Shown: positions 8,235-17,429 of the stretch, piece after piece | How positions within the stretch are numbered: position 1 is the stretch's first letter | Layout of the letters: every line of letters starts with the position of its first letter | Origin: DASYXW01 sp035934405 | GTDB taxonomy: Bacteria > Acidobacteriota > Terriglobia > UBA7540 | Assembly (NCBI GenBank): GCA_035934405.1 | Contig: DASYXW010000005.1 | Span: forward strand, 1-64,000 | DNA length: 64,000 nucleotides | Direction of reading: 5' to 3' | Translations under genes and position numbers: made by a program | Notes under the pieces: model-generated | Databases searched by the model: none | What the model was told of the DNA's origin: nothing | What the model saw: the letters and a program-made list of their open reading frames with translations, nothing else

Positions 8235-10166
8235 ATGTGTGGTATCTGCGGCATTTTCAATTTCGGAACGCAAGCGCCGGCAGATGCCCGAGCGCTCAAG
8301 CGCGCGGCAGATGCCATGCGGCACCGCGGTCCGGACGATGAGGGGTTCCATCTGGACCGCGAACTGGGGCTCGGCAATCGACGCTTGAGCATCGTCGACC
8401 TCCCCGGCGGACATCAGCCGCTCGCGAACGAGGATGAGACGGTCTGGATCACCTTCAACGGTGAAATCTACAACCACCGCGAACTGCGCCACGATCTGGA
8501 AGCGCGCGGACACCGCTTTCGCACCTCGTCGGATACCGAAACCGTCGTCCACCTCTACGAGGAGCGCGGTCCGGGTTGCCTGGAATACTTGCGCGGCATG
8601 TTCGCTTTCGCCGTCTGGGACAGCCGCGAACGCCGCCTGTTCCTGGCGCGCGACCGGCTGGGCGTGAAGCCGCTCGTGTATCGCCTCGAAGTGGGACGGC
8701 TGGTGTTCGCTTCCGAACTCCGCGCTCTTCGCCAGCTTGCCGGCGAGTCGTTTGAAGTGGATCCGCAGTCCGTGTATGACTTCTTCGGGTTCCGTTACGT
8801 GCCGGCGCCACGCACGCTCTATCGTGGCGTGGAAAGGCTCCTGCCTGGCCACTACCTTTTGGCCGGCGCCTCCGGCGCCAGCACGCACGCCTACTGGGAT
8901 GTGCCCGGCGAGGAGGACGATTCCCGCCGCCCGGCGGACTGGGCCGAGGATGTGGTGGAGTGCCTGCGGGAGTCCGTGCGACTGCGGCTCGCCGCCGATG
9001 TTCCGGTGGGAGTTTTCCTAAGTGGCGGCGTCGATTCGAGCGCCGTGGTGGCGCTCGCTGCCGGGCTTGGGACGCGGCCGCTGCGCACGTTTTCGGTGGG
9101 CTTCGAGGAGCGTGGATACAGCGAGTTGCCTTTCGCGCGGCAGGTGGCCGAGGCGTTTTCGACCGAGCATCGAGAAATCGTGGTCCGCGCCGGTGACTTT
9201 GCCGACGATCTGGCCCGTCTCGTCGAGTTCCGCGACGAGCCGATTGCCGAGCCCACCGACGTGGCGTTGTATCGCGTCGCCTGCCTAGCGGCGGGCAGCG
9301 TGAAAGTGGTGCTGGCCGGTGAGGGTGGCGACGAACTCTTTGCCGGTTACCCGAAGTACGCTGCCGACCGGCTGGCCGGACTGGTCCATGCGCTGCCACA
9401 GGACCTGACGCGAGCGGTGGCCCGCTGGTTCCCTTATCGGCACCGGCGCATACGCCTGGCCATCGAGACGCTTTCAGTTCGCAATGAGGCGGAGCGCGCC
9501 GCCACCTGGTTTGCATCCTTCACGCGCGACGAACGGGCGGATCTTTTCGCTCCTGACTTCCTCGATCAGATTGACCCGGCCCACCCGGCTAGAGTCTTCG
9601 AGCAACATTTCGAGAAGGCGCGCGATCGGTCACCCCTCAAGCGCATGCTGTACGCCGACTTGAAAGTCTGGCTGCCCGATAATCTACTGCTGCGGGGCGA
9701 CGCGATGACGATGGCGGCGAGCATCGAGCAGCGCGTACCGTTCCTCGATCACAAGTTGGTGGAGCTTGCGGCGAGCATTCCGGCGGAGGTGCTGACGCGA
9801 GGGTTCCAGACCAAGTCGCTGCTGAAGCAGGCCCTCCGCCCCTACCTGCCGGCTGGCGTTTTGCGGCGCCGCAAGGTCGGTTTCGCTGTGCCCACGGGCG
9901 CGTGGTTCAGGAAGCCGCTCCAATCACTCGTTGCCGGGCTCGTGCTGTCAAGCGAAGCCAGGTCCCGGGGCTATTTCAACTCCACCACCCTGGGACAGTT
10001 CGTGCGGGAACACTTCGACGGCGTGCGCGACCGCCAGAAGCAGCTCTGGGCCCTGATCAATTTTGAGCTATGGCACCGGGCACGCGATGAGAGAGTAAAG
10101 AGTAGCTACCCTGGTCCCTATTCGCTACTCCCAATTCCCGTTCTTGGTTCAAAGCCGACAAAATGA
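8235..10166 (+). CDS. asnB: Asparagine synthase (glutamine-hydrolysing) / AsnB-type amidotransferase
   Basis: Class II glutamine amidotransferase of 643 residues. Residues 1-215 are the Ntn glutaminase domain with catalytic Cys2 (MCGICGIFNF), RHRGPDD and NGEIYNH. Residues about 235-610 are the ATP-pyrophosphatase synthetase domain with the PP-loop SGGVDSS near residue 262 and the EGGDELFAGY motif. It could make asparagine, but such genes beside PEP-CTERM and glycosyltransferase genes often act as amidotransferases in exopolysaccharide synthesis; the sequence alone does not decide. The last 25 or so residues (VKSSYPGPYSLLPIPVLGSK) are encoded by repeat-like sequence and probably are not part of the fold. 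The stop overlaps the glycosyltransferase start by four bases (ATGA), so the two are translationally coupled. No Shine-Dalgarno precedes the ATG. Confidence 0.92.
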   Translation: MCGICGIFNFGTQAPADARALKRAADAMRHRGPDDEGFHLDRELGLGNRRLSIVDLPGGHQPLANEDETVWITFNGEIYNHRELRHDLEARGHRFRTSSDTETVVHLYEERGPGCLEYLRGMFAFAVWDSRERRLFLARDRLGVKPLVYRLEVGRLVFASELRALRQLAGESFEVDPQSVYDFFGFRYVPAPRTLYRGVERLLPGHYLLAGASGASTHAYWDVPGEEDDSRRPADWAEDVVECLRESVRLRLAADVPVGVFLSGGVDSSAVVALAAGLGTRPLRTFSVGFEERGYSELPFARQVAEAFSTEHREIVVRAGDFADDLARLVEFRDEPIAEPTDVALYRVACLAAGSVKVVLAGEGGDELFAGYPKYAADRLAGLVHALPQDLTRAVARWFPYRHRRIRLAIETLSVRNEAERAATWFASFTRDERADLFAPDFLDQIDPAHPARVFEQHFEKARDRSPLKRMLYADLKVWLPDNLLLRGDAMTMAASIEQRVPFLDHKLVELAASIPAEVLTRGFQTKSLLKQALRPYLPAGVLRRRKVGFAVPTGAWFRKPLQSLVAGLVLSSEARSRGYFNSTTLGQFVREHFDGVRDRQKQLWALINFELWHRARDERVKSSYPGPYSLLPIPVLGSKPTK

Positions 10167-11353
10167 ATAGTGTGCCGATTGCCGTCTGCATCATCGTTGA
10201 AGACCTTCCAGTGCCCTTTGACCGTCGGGTGTGGCAGGAAGCGCGGGCGCTCGCCGCGGCAGGCTACCGCGTTTCCGTGATCTGTCGCAAGAGCGGGCCG
10301 TACCGGGCCGGCCGCGAGACGCTGGACGGTATTGAGATTTACCGCCACGCCATCTTCGAGGCGTCGACGCCGGCGGAGTATCTCGTCGAATACACCTGGG
10401 CGCTGCTGGCGCAGTGGGCTCTGGCGCTGCGGGTGTACGGGCGGACAAGGTTCCGCGTCCTGCATGCCTGCAACCCCCCGGATACGATTTTTCTCGTCGC
10501 GCTCTTCTTTAAGCTGCTGGGCGTACGCTTCATCTTCGACCATCACGACCTAAACCCGGAGCTTTACGAGGCGAAGTTTGGCCGGAAGGGATTCTTCTAT
10601 CGGCTGGTTGCGCTCGCTGAACGTTGGACCTTCCGCACCGCCGACGTTTCGGTTGCCACCAACGAGTCTTACCGCGAGATCGCCGTCCGTCGTGGCCACA
10701 TGCCGCCCGAAGACGTCTTTGTCGTGCGAAGTTGCCCTGACCTCGCGGCGCTGCCCGCGCCGCACCCGGATGCGCGGCTCAAGCGAGGCCATCGGTTCCT
10801 GGTGGCTTACCTCGGAACCATGGGCCCGCAAGACGGAATCAATCTGCTGCTCGATGCGGTGGGCGCCATCGCCAGCGCGCGTGATGATACGATGTTCGTT
10901 CTCATCGGTGGTGGGACGGAAGTGGAGCGTCTGAAAAGCATGACGACAGCGAAGGGATTAAACGGCGTCGTGGAGTTCACGGGGCGAATTGCCGATGACA
11001 TCCTGGCCGCTTATCTTTCCACCGCCGACGTGTGCGTGGCCCCCGACCCGAAGAATGCGATGAACGACAAGTCGACCATGAACAAGATCCTGCAATACAT
11101 GGCCTATGCGCGCCCGGTTGTTCTGTTTGACCTGACTGAAGGACGCCGTTCGGCGGGCGAAGCTGCGCTCTACGCGCGTCCCAATGACCCGCGCGATTTT
11201 GCCACGCAGATCCTCAAGCTGCTCGATTCGGAATCCTTGCGCCAGCAGCTCGGCGCGCGCGGCCGGCGCCGCATCGAGGAAAGCCTGAACTGGGACGAGG
11301 AAAAGCAGCACTTGCTTGCTGCCTACGCCCGAGCTTTGGCCGTCGCGCTTTGA
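10163..11353 (+). CDS. GT4-family glycosyltransferase
   Basis: Retaining glycosyltransferase with a GT-B fold, 396 residues, predicted cytosolic and membrane-associated. The N-terminal acceptor domain opens with VEDLPVPFDRRVWQEARAL, a segment typical of WbuB/WcaI-like polysaccharide glycosyltransferases. FDHHDLNPELYEAK lies near residue 130. The C-terminal nucleotide-sugar domain has LIGGG and the VAPDPKNAMNDKSTMNKILQYMA region, which corresponds to the E-x7-E donor-binding part. The start overlaps the asnB stop (ATGA), so production is coupled to the amidotransferase. Together they suggest decoration of an envelope or extracellular polysaccharide. Donor and acceptor sugars are unknown. Confidence 0.9.
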   Translation: MNSVPIAVCIIVEDLPVPFDRRVWQEARALAAAGYRVSVICRKSGPYRAGRETLDGIEIYRHAIFEASTPAEYLVEYTWALLAQWALALRVYGRTRFRVLHACNPPDTIFLVALFFKLLGVRFIFDHHDLNPELYEAKFGRKGFFYRLVALAERWTFRTADVSVATNESYREIAVRRGHMPPEDVFVVRSCPDLAALPAPHPDARLKRGHRFLVAYLGTMGPQDGINLLLDAVGAIASARDDTMFVLIGGGTEVERLKSMTTAKGLNGVVEFTGRIADDILAAYLSTADVCVAPDPKNAMNDKSTMNKILQYMAYARPVVLFDLTEGRRSAGEAALYARPNDPRDFATQILKLLDSESLRQQLGARGRRRIEESLNWDEEKQHLLAAYARALAVAL

Positions 11354-11506
11354 GGACATGAGGAGAGAAAGCCGAGAACCAGAGAGACGGAGAGAGCATC
11401 CAAATCGAGAGGCCGCACGCGGCGCTTCCATGGTGCGCTCTGACCGCCTTCCTGCGAAACCAGAAGGGCAAGTAGGTGGGGATTTTCCTGAGAGAAAGGT
11501 GGTCCA

Positions 11507-13915
11507 ATGGACCGGAACGGATCCGGGAAGCGAGTGGCCTTCGGCAGGCCTGGCATCGAGCCTCGTTGGACGCACGGCGGCAAGGACGGCGTCGGCACCG
11601 CGTACGCCGCTTCCAGCCGCATCTGGTTCACCATGTGGAACGGTGTCATTACCGAGGTCTATTACCCCACGGTGGACCGGCCGCAACTGCGCGACCTGCA
11701 ATATCTCATCACCGACGGCCACAGCTTTTTTCATGAGGAGAAGCGGCATCTCGCCTCGAGGTTCGAGCGCCTGTCAGACCACACGCTGGGCTATCTTTGC
11801 GCCAACTCCGATCCCGATGGGCGCTACACGATCAACAAAGAGGTCATTACCGACCCGCATCTTCCGTGCGTCCTTGAGCACACACGCCTGACCGGCGACG
11901 CCGGATTCCTTTCGCGGCTCCGCCTGTACGTGCTCTGCGCGCCTCACCTCGAAGTGGGCGGCTGGGGCAATAACGGCTACGTGACCGAGGTGACCGGCCG
12001 GAAGATTCTGGTGGCGGAGAAATGCGGCACTTGGCTGGCGCTCGCGGCCACCGTGCCGTTCTCCCGCGCTTCCTGCGGCTACGTCGGCGAGAGCGATGGC
12101 TGGACCGACCTGCACGAGGACCTGCAGATGGACTGGGAGTTCGACGCGGCCCCGGACGGCAACATCGCGCTCACCGGCGAGCTCGCTCTCGACGGAAGCG
12201 CCGAGTTCACGCTGGGACTGGCGTTCGGCGAGACCTTTCATCACGCGGTCAGCACTCTCTTTCAGGCGCTCGGCATTCCGTTCGAGGTGCAGTACCAGCG
12301 TTTCGTCAGCCAGTGGGAGCGCCCTCTTCGCGGCAGAATCATGCCGCTCGATAAAGCATCGGGCGACGGCGGCCACTTGTATCACACCAGTGTCAGCCTG
12401 CTGCTGGCGCACGAGGACAAATCCTACCCCGGCGCCTTCATCGCCTCGATGGCGATTCCGTGGGGCGAGGCCAAAGGCGACGAGGACATGGGCGGCTATC
12501 ACCTCGTGTGGACGCGCGACATGGTGCAGAGCACCACCGGACTGCTCGCCGCCGGCGACACCGTCACGCCGCTTCGGGCTCTGATTTATCTCGCCGTCTC
12601 GCAGCAGACGGGCGGCTGTTTTCCTCAGAACTTTTGGATTGACGGAACTCCCTACTGGTGCGGCGTCCAGCTTGACGAGGTCGCTTTCCCGATTCTCCTC
12701 GCGCGCCACCTCCAGTTGCACAACGCGCTTCAGGACTTCGACCCCTACCCCATGGTCATGCGGGCGGCACGCTTCCTGCTGGAGCGTGGACCCGTGACCC
12801 AGCAGGAGCGATGGGAAGAGGCCAGCGGCTATTCGCCCTCGACCCTTGCCACGGCCATTGCCGGGCTGATCGCCGCAGCCGGCATTGCTCTTCAGAAAGG
12901 AGACTCCGCCGCGGCGCAGTTTCTTGCGGAATACGCCGACTTTCTCGAATGTCATCTCGAGGCCTGGACGGTGACCACCCAGGGCACGCTGGTTCCCGGG
13001 ATTCCCCGGCACTATATTCGCATCCTGCCCGCCGGCGTCAACGATCCCCAGCCCGACGAGGATCCGAATCACGGCGTGCTCACCCTCACCAACCAGCCGC
13101 CGGACAGGCCTTACGCCTATCCGGCCAAGGAGATCGTGGACGCGGGTTTTCTCGAACTCGTGCGCTTCGGCATTCGCAAGGCCGATGATCCCATCATCGT
13201 TGATTCGCTCAAGGTGGTGGACGCCGTGCTAAAAGTGGAGACTCCGGTGGGGCCTTGCTGGCGCCGTTACAATCATGACGGCTACGGCCAGCGCGATGAC
13301 GGCGGGCCGTACATTGGATGGGGCAGGGGCCGTGCCTGGCCGCTCCTGACCGGCGAACGCGGTCACTATGAGCTGGCCGCGGGGCGCGATCCGCGGCCGT
13401 ATATTCGTGCCATGGAGGGTCTCGCGTCATGCACCGGCCTGTTGCCTGAACAGGTCTGGGACGCGCCCGACCAGCCGGAGGATCACATGTTTCTTGGGCG
13501 TCCCACCGGCAGCGCCATGCCGCTGATGTGGGCGCACGCCGAATACATCCGCTTGCTGCGCTCGGCCGCCGATGGACATTTGTTTGCGATGCTTCCGGAA
13601 GTGGCCGACCGTTACGTGAGCAATCGTCAAACTCGCCGTTTGATGGAAATCTGGAAGCATAATCGCCAGCCGCGCGCCGTCGCGCCGGGCTGGGTGCTTC
13701 GTATTCAGGCAGGCGCGCCGTTCCGTTTGCGTTGGACGAACGACGGGTGGCAAACTCCGCAGGATGCGCTTTCGTCCTCGACGAGCCTGGAGATCGATTT
13801 CGTGGACATTCCCATCGCGTCCGAACAGCGTGCGCCGGTTCAGTTCACCTTCTTCTGGACCGCGAGGAATCAGTGGGAAGGACGCGATTATCAGGTTGAT
13901 GTGCTCGGCGCCTGA
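11507..13915 (+). CDS. Glycoside hydrolase family 15 glucoamylase / glucodextranase-type protein
   Basis: Bacterial glucan 1,4-alpha-glucosidase-like protein of 802 residues. Residues about 15-290 are the beta-sandwich glucodextranase N domain (GRPGIEPRWTHGGKDGVGTA, FTMWNGVITEVYYPT). Residues about 300-690 are the (alpha/alpha)6 catalytic barrel with GGYHLVWTRDMVQSTTGLLA, GTPYWCGVQLDEVAFPILLA and, late in the barrel, MPLMWAHAEYIRLLRS. The last 100 residues form a C-terminal beta domain. No signal peptide is visible, so a cytoplasmic role in glycogen or oligoglucan breakdown is more likely than secretion. GGTGG-like sequence upstream of the ATG is a fair ribosome-binding site. A gap of 153 bp separates it from the glycosyltransferase, and 12 bp separate it from the downstream epimerase-like gene. 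Confidence 0.92.
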   Translation: MDRNGSGKRVAFGRPGIEPRWTHGGKDGVGTAYAASSRIWFTMWNGVITEVYYPTVDRPQLRDLQYLITDGHSFFHEEKRHLASRFERLSDHTLGYLCANSDPDGRYTINKEVITDPHLPCVLEHTRLTGDAGFLSRLRLYVLCAPHLEVGGWGNNGYVTEVTGRKILVAEKCGTWLALAATVPFSRASCGYVGESDGWTDLHEDLQMDWEFDAAPDGNIALTGELALDGSAEFTLGLAFGETFHHAVSTLFQALGIPFEVQYQRFVSQWERPLRGRIMPLDKASGDGGHLYHTSVSLLLAHEDKSYPGAFIASMAIPWGEAKGDEDMGGYHLVWTRDMVQSTTGLLAAGDTVTPLRALIYLAVSQQTGGCFPQNFWIDGTPYWCGVQLDEVAFPILLARHLQLHNALQDFDPYPMVMRAARFLLERGPVTQQERWEEASGYSPSTLATAIAGLIAAAGIALQKGDSAAAQFLAEYADFLECHLEAWTVTTQGTLVPGIPRHYIRILPAGVNDPQPDEDPNHGVLTLTNQPPDRPYAYPAKEIVDAGFLELVRFGIRKADDPIIVDSLKVVDAVLKVETPVGPCWRRYNHDGYGQRDDGGPYIGWGRGRAWPLLTGERGHYELAAGRDPRPYIRAMEGLASCTGLLPEQVWDAPDQPEDHMFLGRPTGSAMPLMWAHAEYIRLLRSAADGHLFAMLPEVADRYVSNRQTRRLMEIWKHNRQPRAVAPGWVLRIQAGAPFRLRWTNDGWQTPQDALSSSTSLEIDFVDIPIASEQRAPVQFTFFWTARNQWEGRDYQVDVLGA

Positions 13916-13927
13916 GAGAGCCAAACC

Positions 13928-14833
13928 ATGAAGATTTTGGTCAGCGGATCGAGCGGACTCATCGGCTCGGCGCTGGTTCCCTTTCTCACGACCGGCGGTC
14001 ACGCGGTGGTTCGCCTGGTACGCGCCGGAAGGTCTGCCGCAGCCGAGGGGATCCCCTGGGATCCCTCGACCGGCGCGATTGACGCTGCGAAGCTGGAAGG
14101 GTTCGATGCGGTCGTGCATCTCGCCGGCGAGAGCATCGCGGCGGCGCGATGGACGCCCGAGCAGAAGGTGAGGATCCACGAGAGCCGGGTGAAAGGCACA
14201 AGGCTTCTTGCCGAAACGCTCGCCCGGCTTGCCAGGCCGCCACGAGCGTTGGTGTGCGCCTCGGCGGTCGGTTACTACGGCAACCGCGGCGGCGAGCTCC
14301 TCAACGAGGCGAGCGCTCCCGGTTCGGATTTCCTGGCGCAGGTCTGTCGCGACTGGGAAGCCGCTGCAGAGCCGGCAACGCGCAGGGGAATCCGTGTTGT
14401 GAACCTGCGCTTCGGCATGGTGCTCAGCTCTGCGGGCGGCGGGCTCGCAAAGATGCTCACGCCGTTTCGCCTGGGTGTGGGCGGCATCATCGGAAGCGGC
14501 CGCCAGTACGTGAGCTGGATTGCGCTCGACGACGTAGTGGGCGCCATCCATCACGCGCTCTCGACCGACGCTCTGCGCGGGCCGGTGAACGCTGTGGGGC
14601 CCACGCCGGTCACCAATCGCGAGTTCACCAAGGCGCTCGGACGCGTCCTCTCGCGTCCGACCATTTTCCCGGTGCCTGCTTTCGCCGCCCGCGCCACCTT
14701 CGGCGAAATGGCGGATGCGTTGCTCTTAGCCAGCCAGCGCGTCGAACCCGCGAGGCTCCTCGCCGGCGGATATCAGTTCCAGTTCCCCGAACTCGAGGGC
14801 GCGTTGCGGCACGCGCTTGCAAAGCAGGAGTGA
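13928..14833 (+). CDS. TIGR01777-family (YfcH-like) NAD-dependent epimerase/dehydratase-like protein
   Basis: Atypical short-chain dehydrogenase of 301 residues. The N-terminal Rossmann motif GSSGLIGSALVPFL binds the dinucleotide. VVHLAGESIAAARWT and the YYG of SAVGYYGNRGGE are the family hallmarks, and the C-terminal region with YQFQFPELEGAL matches the DUF1731-like tail. Members (E. coli YfcH and the C-terminal half of plant GC1/SulA proteins) have no firmly established substrate. It begins 12 bp after the glucoamylase stop, so the two are probably co-transcribed. It is followed by the heptamer repeat region at 14859-14992. Confidence 0.9.
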   Translation: MKILVSGSSGLIGSALVPFLTTGGHAVVRLVRAGRSAAAEGIPWDPSTGAIDAAKLEGFDAVVHLAGESIAAARWTPEQKVRIHESRVKGTRLLAETLARLARPPRALVCASAVGYYGNRGGELLNEASAPGSDFLAQVCRDWEAAAEPATRRGIRVVNLRFGMVLSSAGGGLAKMLTPFRLGVGGIIGSGRQYVSWIALDDVVGAIHHALSTDALRGPVNAVGPTPVTNREFTKALGRVLSRPTIFPVPAFAARATFGEMADALLLASQRVEPARLLAGGYQFQFPELEGALRHALAKQE

Positions 14834-14858
14834 GAAGTCAGAAGACAGAAGTCAGAGC

Positions 14859-14992
14859 GATTGAGTGATTAAGCCATTGAGCCATTGAGTGATTGAAAAG
14901 TCAGAATCCCCCTTTTGGTAAAGTGAATCAATGGCCCGATGACTCAATGGCTCAATGACTCGATTCCATGACTCAATCACTCAATCGTTCAA
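14859..14992. repeat. Inverted heptamer-repeat region (TCAATGA / ATTGAGT words)
   Basis: The left part (14859-14897) is made of ATTGAGTGATT and CCATTGAG words. The right part (14924-14992) is made of the complementary CTCAATGG, TGACTCAAT and AATCACTCAAT words, so the two halves can pair as a long imperfect hairpin. The same word family occurs at 60049-60104 and 60837-60879. The right half runs into the first eight codons of the following NADH dehydrogenase gene. Just before it, 14833-14857 carries an 'agaagtcag' tandem. Confidence 0.75.
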
Positions 14993-16272
14993 CGCAGCAT
15001 CGTGTCGCGATCCTCGGCGGCGGATTCGGCGGCCTCTCCGCCGCGCGGGCGCTGAAGCGCGCTCCGGTCGAGGTCACCGTGATTGATCGCAATAACTATC
15101 ATTGCTTTAACCCACTCCTCTACCAGGTTGCCACCGGCGCGCTCTCCCCCGCTAATATCGCCGCGCCTTTGCGGCGAGTCTTGAAGAACCAGCCGAACGC
15201 CAGAGTGCTGCTGGCCGAGGCCGTTGATATCGACGTCGCGGGGCGGCGCGTTATCTTGAGCGACGGCGAGGCGGGCTACGACACGTTAATCGTTGCGACC
15301 GGCTCGCGGCACCAGTACTTCGGGCACGACGAGTGGGAGAAGTTCGCCCCTGGACTCAAGACCCTCGACGACGCCACCTACATGCGTCGGCGCATCCTGC
15401 TGGCGTTCGAAGCGGCCGAGCGCGAGACCGTCCCCGAAAGGCTACGCGCCTGGCTGACCTTTGTGATCGTGGGCGGTGGCGCGACGGGAGTGGAGCTCGC
15501 CGGCGCCCTCGCCGAAATCGCCCGCGACACCTTGAAGCACGACTTTCGCGCCATCGATCCTGCCCAAGCCCGAATCATTCTGCTCGAAGGCGCGGACCGC
15601 GTCTTGCCGCCTTACCCCGCCGGCCTTTCCGAGGCCGCGCGGCGGATGCTCACCCGGCTCGGCGTGAGCGTGCGCACCGGCGCGATGGTGACCGACGTCA
15701 AACCGGACTCGGTGACCGTTCGCACGGGAGATCGGAGCGAAACCATTCCCACGCGGACGGTCCTCTGGGCCGCAGGGGTCCAGGCTTCGCGCCTGGGGGT
15801 AATTCTCGCTGAGAAAACCGGCGTGCCGCTCGACCGCCTCGGTCGCGTGGTGGTCCAGCCGGACTGTAGCCTCCCCCACAACCCGGAGATTTTCGTTATC
15901 GGCGACCTGGGAAACTTCAGCCACCAGACGGGCAGTCCACTGCCGGGCGTGGCGCAGCCCGCAATCCAGCAAGGCCGCTACGTGGCCAACTTGATCAGGC
16001 AACGGCTTCGCGGCGAGATCGCAAGGCCATTCCACTACCGCGACAAGGGCGACCTGGCCGTCATCGGCCGCAAGGCAGCGGTGGCCGACCTGCACTGGGT
16101 CCGCTTCTCAGGATTTCCCGCCTGGCTCGTGTGGTTGTTTGTTCACCTTCTTTACATCGTCGAGTTCCAGAACCGCCTGCTGGTGCTCATGCAATGGGCC
16201 TGGAACTATTTCACTTTCAACCGCGCCGCGCGGCTGATTACGGGAAAGAGTCCTCTGCCGCTGGACCTCTGA
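14968..16272 (+). CDS. ndh: Type II NADH:quinone oxidoreductase (NDH-2) family flavoprotein
   Basis: Single-subunit, non-proton-pumping NADH dehydrogenase of 434 residues acting at the cytoplasmic face of the membrane. The first GxGxxG motif (ILGGGFGGLSAARAL, residues 15-29) binds FAD. The second (VIVGGGATGVELAGAL, near residue 170) binds NADH. VIGDLGNFS and VAQPAIQQGRYVANLI are the quinone-side motifs. The C-terminus carries a hydrophobic or amphipathic segment (WLVWLFVHLLYIVEFQNRLL), which anchors it to the membrane. The first eight residues, MTQSLNRS, are translated from the intergenic heptamer repeat, so the native start may lie a few codons downstream, but no alternative ATG or GTG is well placed before the FAD motif. 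It is followed at 42 bp by a DegT aminotransferase. Confidence 0.92.
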   Translation: MTQSLNRSTQHRVAILGGGFGGLSAARALKRAPVEVTVIDRNNYHCFNPLLYQVATGALSPANIAAPLRRVLKNQPNARVLLAEAVDIDVAGRRVILSDGEAGYDTLIVATGSRHQYFGHDEWEKFAPGLKTLDDATYMRRRILLAFEAAERETVPERLRAWLTFVIVGGGATGVELAGALAEIARDTLKHDFRAIDPAQARIILLEGADRVLPPYPAGLSEAARRMLTRLGVSVRTGAMVTDVKPDSVTVRTGDRSETIPTRTVLWAAGVQASRLGVILAEKTGVPLDRLGRVVVQPDCSLPHNPEIFVIGDLGNFSHQTGSPLPGVAQPAIQQGRYVANLIRQRLRGEIARPFHYRDKGDLAVIGRKAAVADLHWVRFSGFPAWLVWLFVHLLYIVEFQNRLLVLMQWAWNYFTFNRAARLITGKSPLPLDL

Positions 16273-16314
16273 CCCGCCATGGCGCGCCGCGGTTGGGCGC
16301 AATGACGGAATCGT

Positions 16315-17424
16315 ATGCACATCCCCTATCTCGATCTGAAAGCGCAATACGCCGCCCTGCGCGACGAGGTGCTCGACGCGCTCGACCGCGTGGGCCGCAA
16401 CGCCAGCTTCGTGCTGGGTGAGGAAGTGGCCGCCTTCGAGCGCGAGTTCGCGGCCTACTGCGAGGTCAACCACTGCGTGGCGCTCGCTTCGGGGATGAGC
16501 GCCTTGCACCTGGCTCTTGTGGCAGCCGGCGTGGGGCCGGGCGACGAGGTCATCACCACGCCCAACACTTTTGTGGGCACCGCGGAAGCGATTTCTTACA
16601 CCGGCGCGACGCCCGTCTTTGCCGATGTTGATCCCGCAACCGCCAACATTGACCCGCGCGAGGTTGCCAGCGCGGTGACGGCGCGCACCACGGCGATCAT
16701 ACCCGTCCATCTGTACGGTCAGCCCGCCGACCTCGACCCGATTCTCGAAATCGCGCGGCAGCGTAATTGCGCCGTGATCGAAGACGCCTGCCAGTCGCAC
16801 GGCGCGCGCTACCGCGGCCGTCGCGTCGGCGGCTTCGGCCTCGCCGCCGCCTTCAGCTTTTATCCCACCAAGAACCTGGGCGCTTGTGGCGACGCCGGCG
16901 CGCTTACCACCAACCATGACGCGGTCGCCGCCCGCGTGCGCGCGCTCCGCAACCATGGCGAGAGCCGCCGGTATTTCCACGACGAAGTAGGCTACAACGC
17001 CCGCATGGACGGCTTCCAGGGCGCCATCCTGCGGCTTAAACTGAAGCGCCTGGACGCCTGGAACGCTCGGAGGCGCGAGCTCGCCGGCCTCTACCGGCGG
17101 CTGCTCTCAGGCGCCCGCGTGGACTTGCTCAAAGAAGCGCCCGGCGCGGAGAGCGTCTTCCACCTGTTCGCGGTCTACGTGGACCACCGCGACCGCGTGC
17201 GCGCTGAGCTCGAAGCCCGTGGCGTCGCGACGGCGGTCCACTACCCGCGGCCGCTGCATTTGCAGCCCTGCTACGCCTCGCTCGGATTGAAGCCGGGGAG
17301 CTTTCCCCATGCCGAGCGCGCCTGCGAACGAGTGCTCGGCCTGCCGCTTTTCCCGGAGTTGACGACGGAGCAGGTGGAGTACGTGTCGGCGTCGCTTGCG
17401 GAGATTGTTGGAAGGAAGAAATGA
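16315..17424 (+). CDS. DegT/DnrJ/EryC1/StrS-family sugar aminotransferase
   Basis: PLP-dependent aminotransferase of 369 residues that usually converts a keto-sugar nucleotide to the amino sugar for polysaccharide or antibiotic synthesis. The family opening IPYLDLKAQYAALRDEV is intact. VALASGMSALHLAL binds the PLP phosphate, VIEDACQSHGARYRG carries the pyridine-N aspartate, and the Schiff-base lysine is K186 in SFYPTKNLGACGDAG. The C-terminal signature HYPRPLHLQPCYASLG is present. Length is normal. It is the last rightward gene of this region and converges on the PAPS-synthesis gene across a REP-like hairpin pair. The neighbouring glycosyltransferase and AsnB support a role in surface polysaccharide synthesis. 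Confidence 0.93.
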   Translation: MHIPYLDLKAQYAALRDEVLDALDRVGRNASFVLGEEVAAFEREFAAYCEVNHCVALASGMSALHLALVAAGVGPGDEVITTPNTFVGTAEAISYTGATPVFADVDPATANIDPREVASAVTARTTAIIPVHLYGQPADLDPILEIARQRNCAVIEDACQSHGARYRGRRVGGFGLAAAFSFYPTKNLGACGDAGALTTNHDAVAARVRALRNHGESRRYFHDEVGYNARMDGFQGAILRLKLKRLDAWNARRRELAGLYRRLLSGARVDLLKEAPGAESVFHLFAVYVDHRDRVRAELEARGVATAVHYPRPLHLQPCYASLGLKPGSFPHAERACERVLGLPLFPELTTEQVEYVSASLAEIVGRKK

Positions 17425-17429
17425 ATGTT

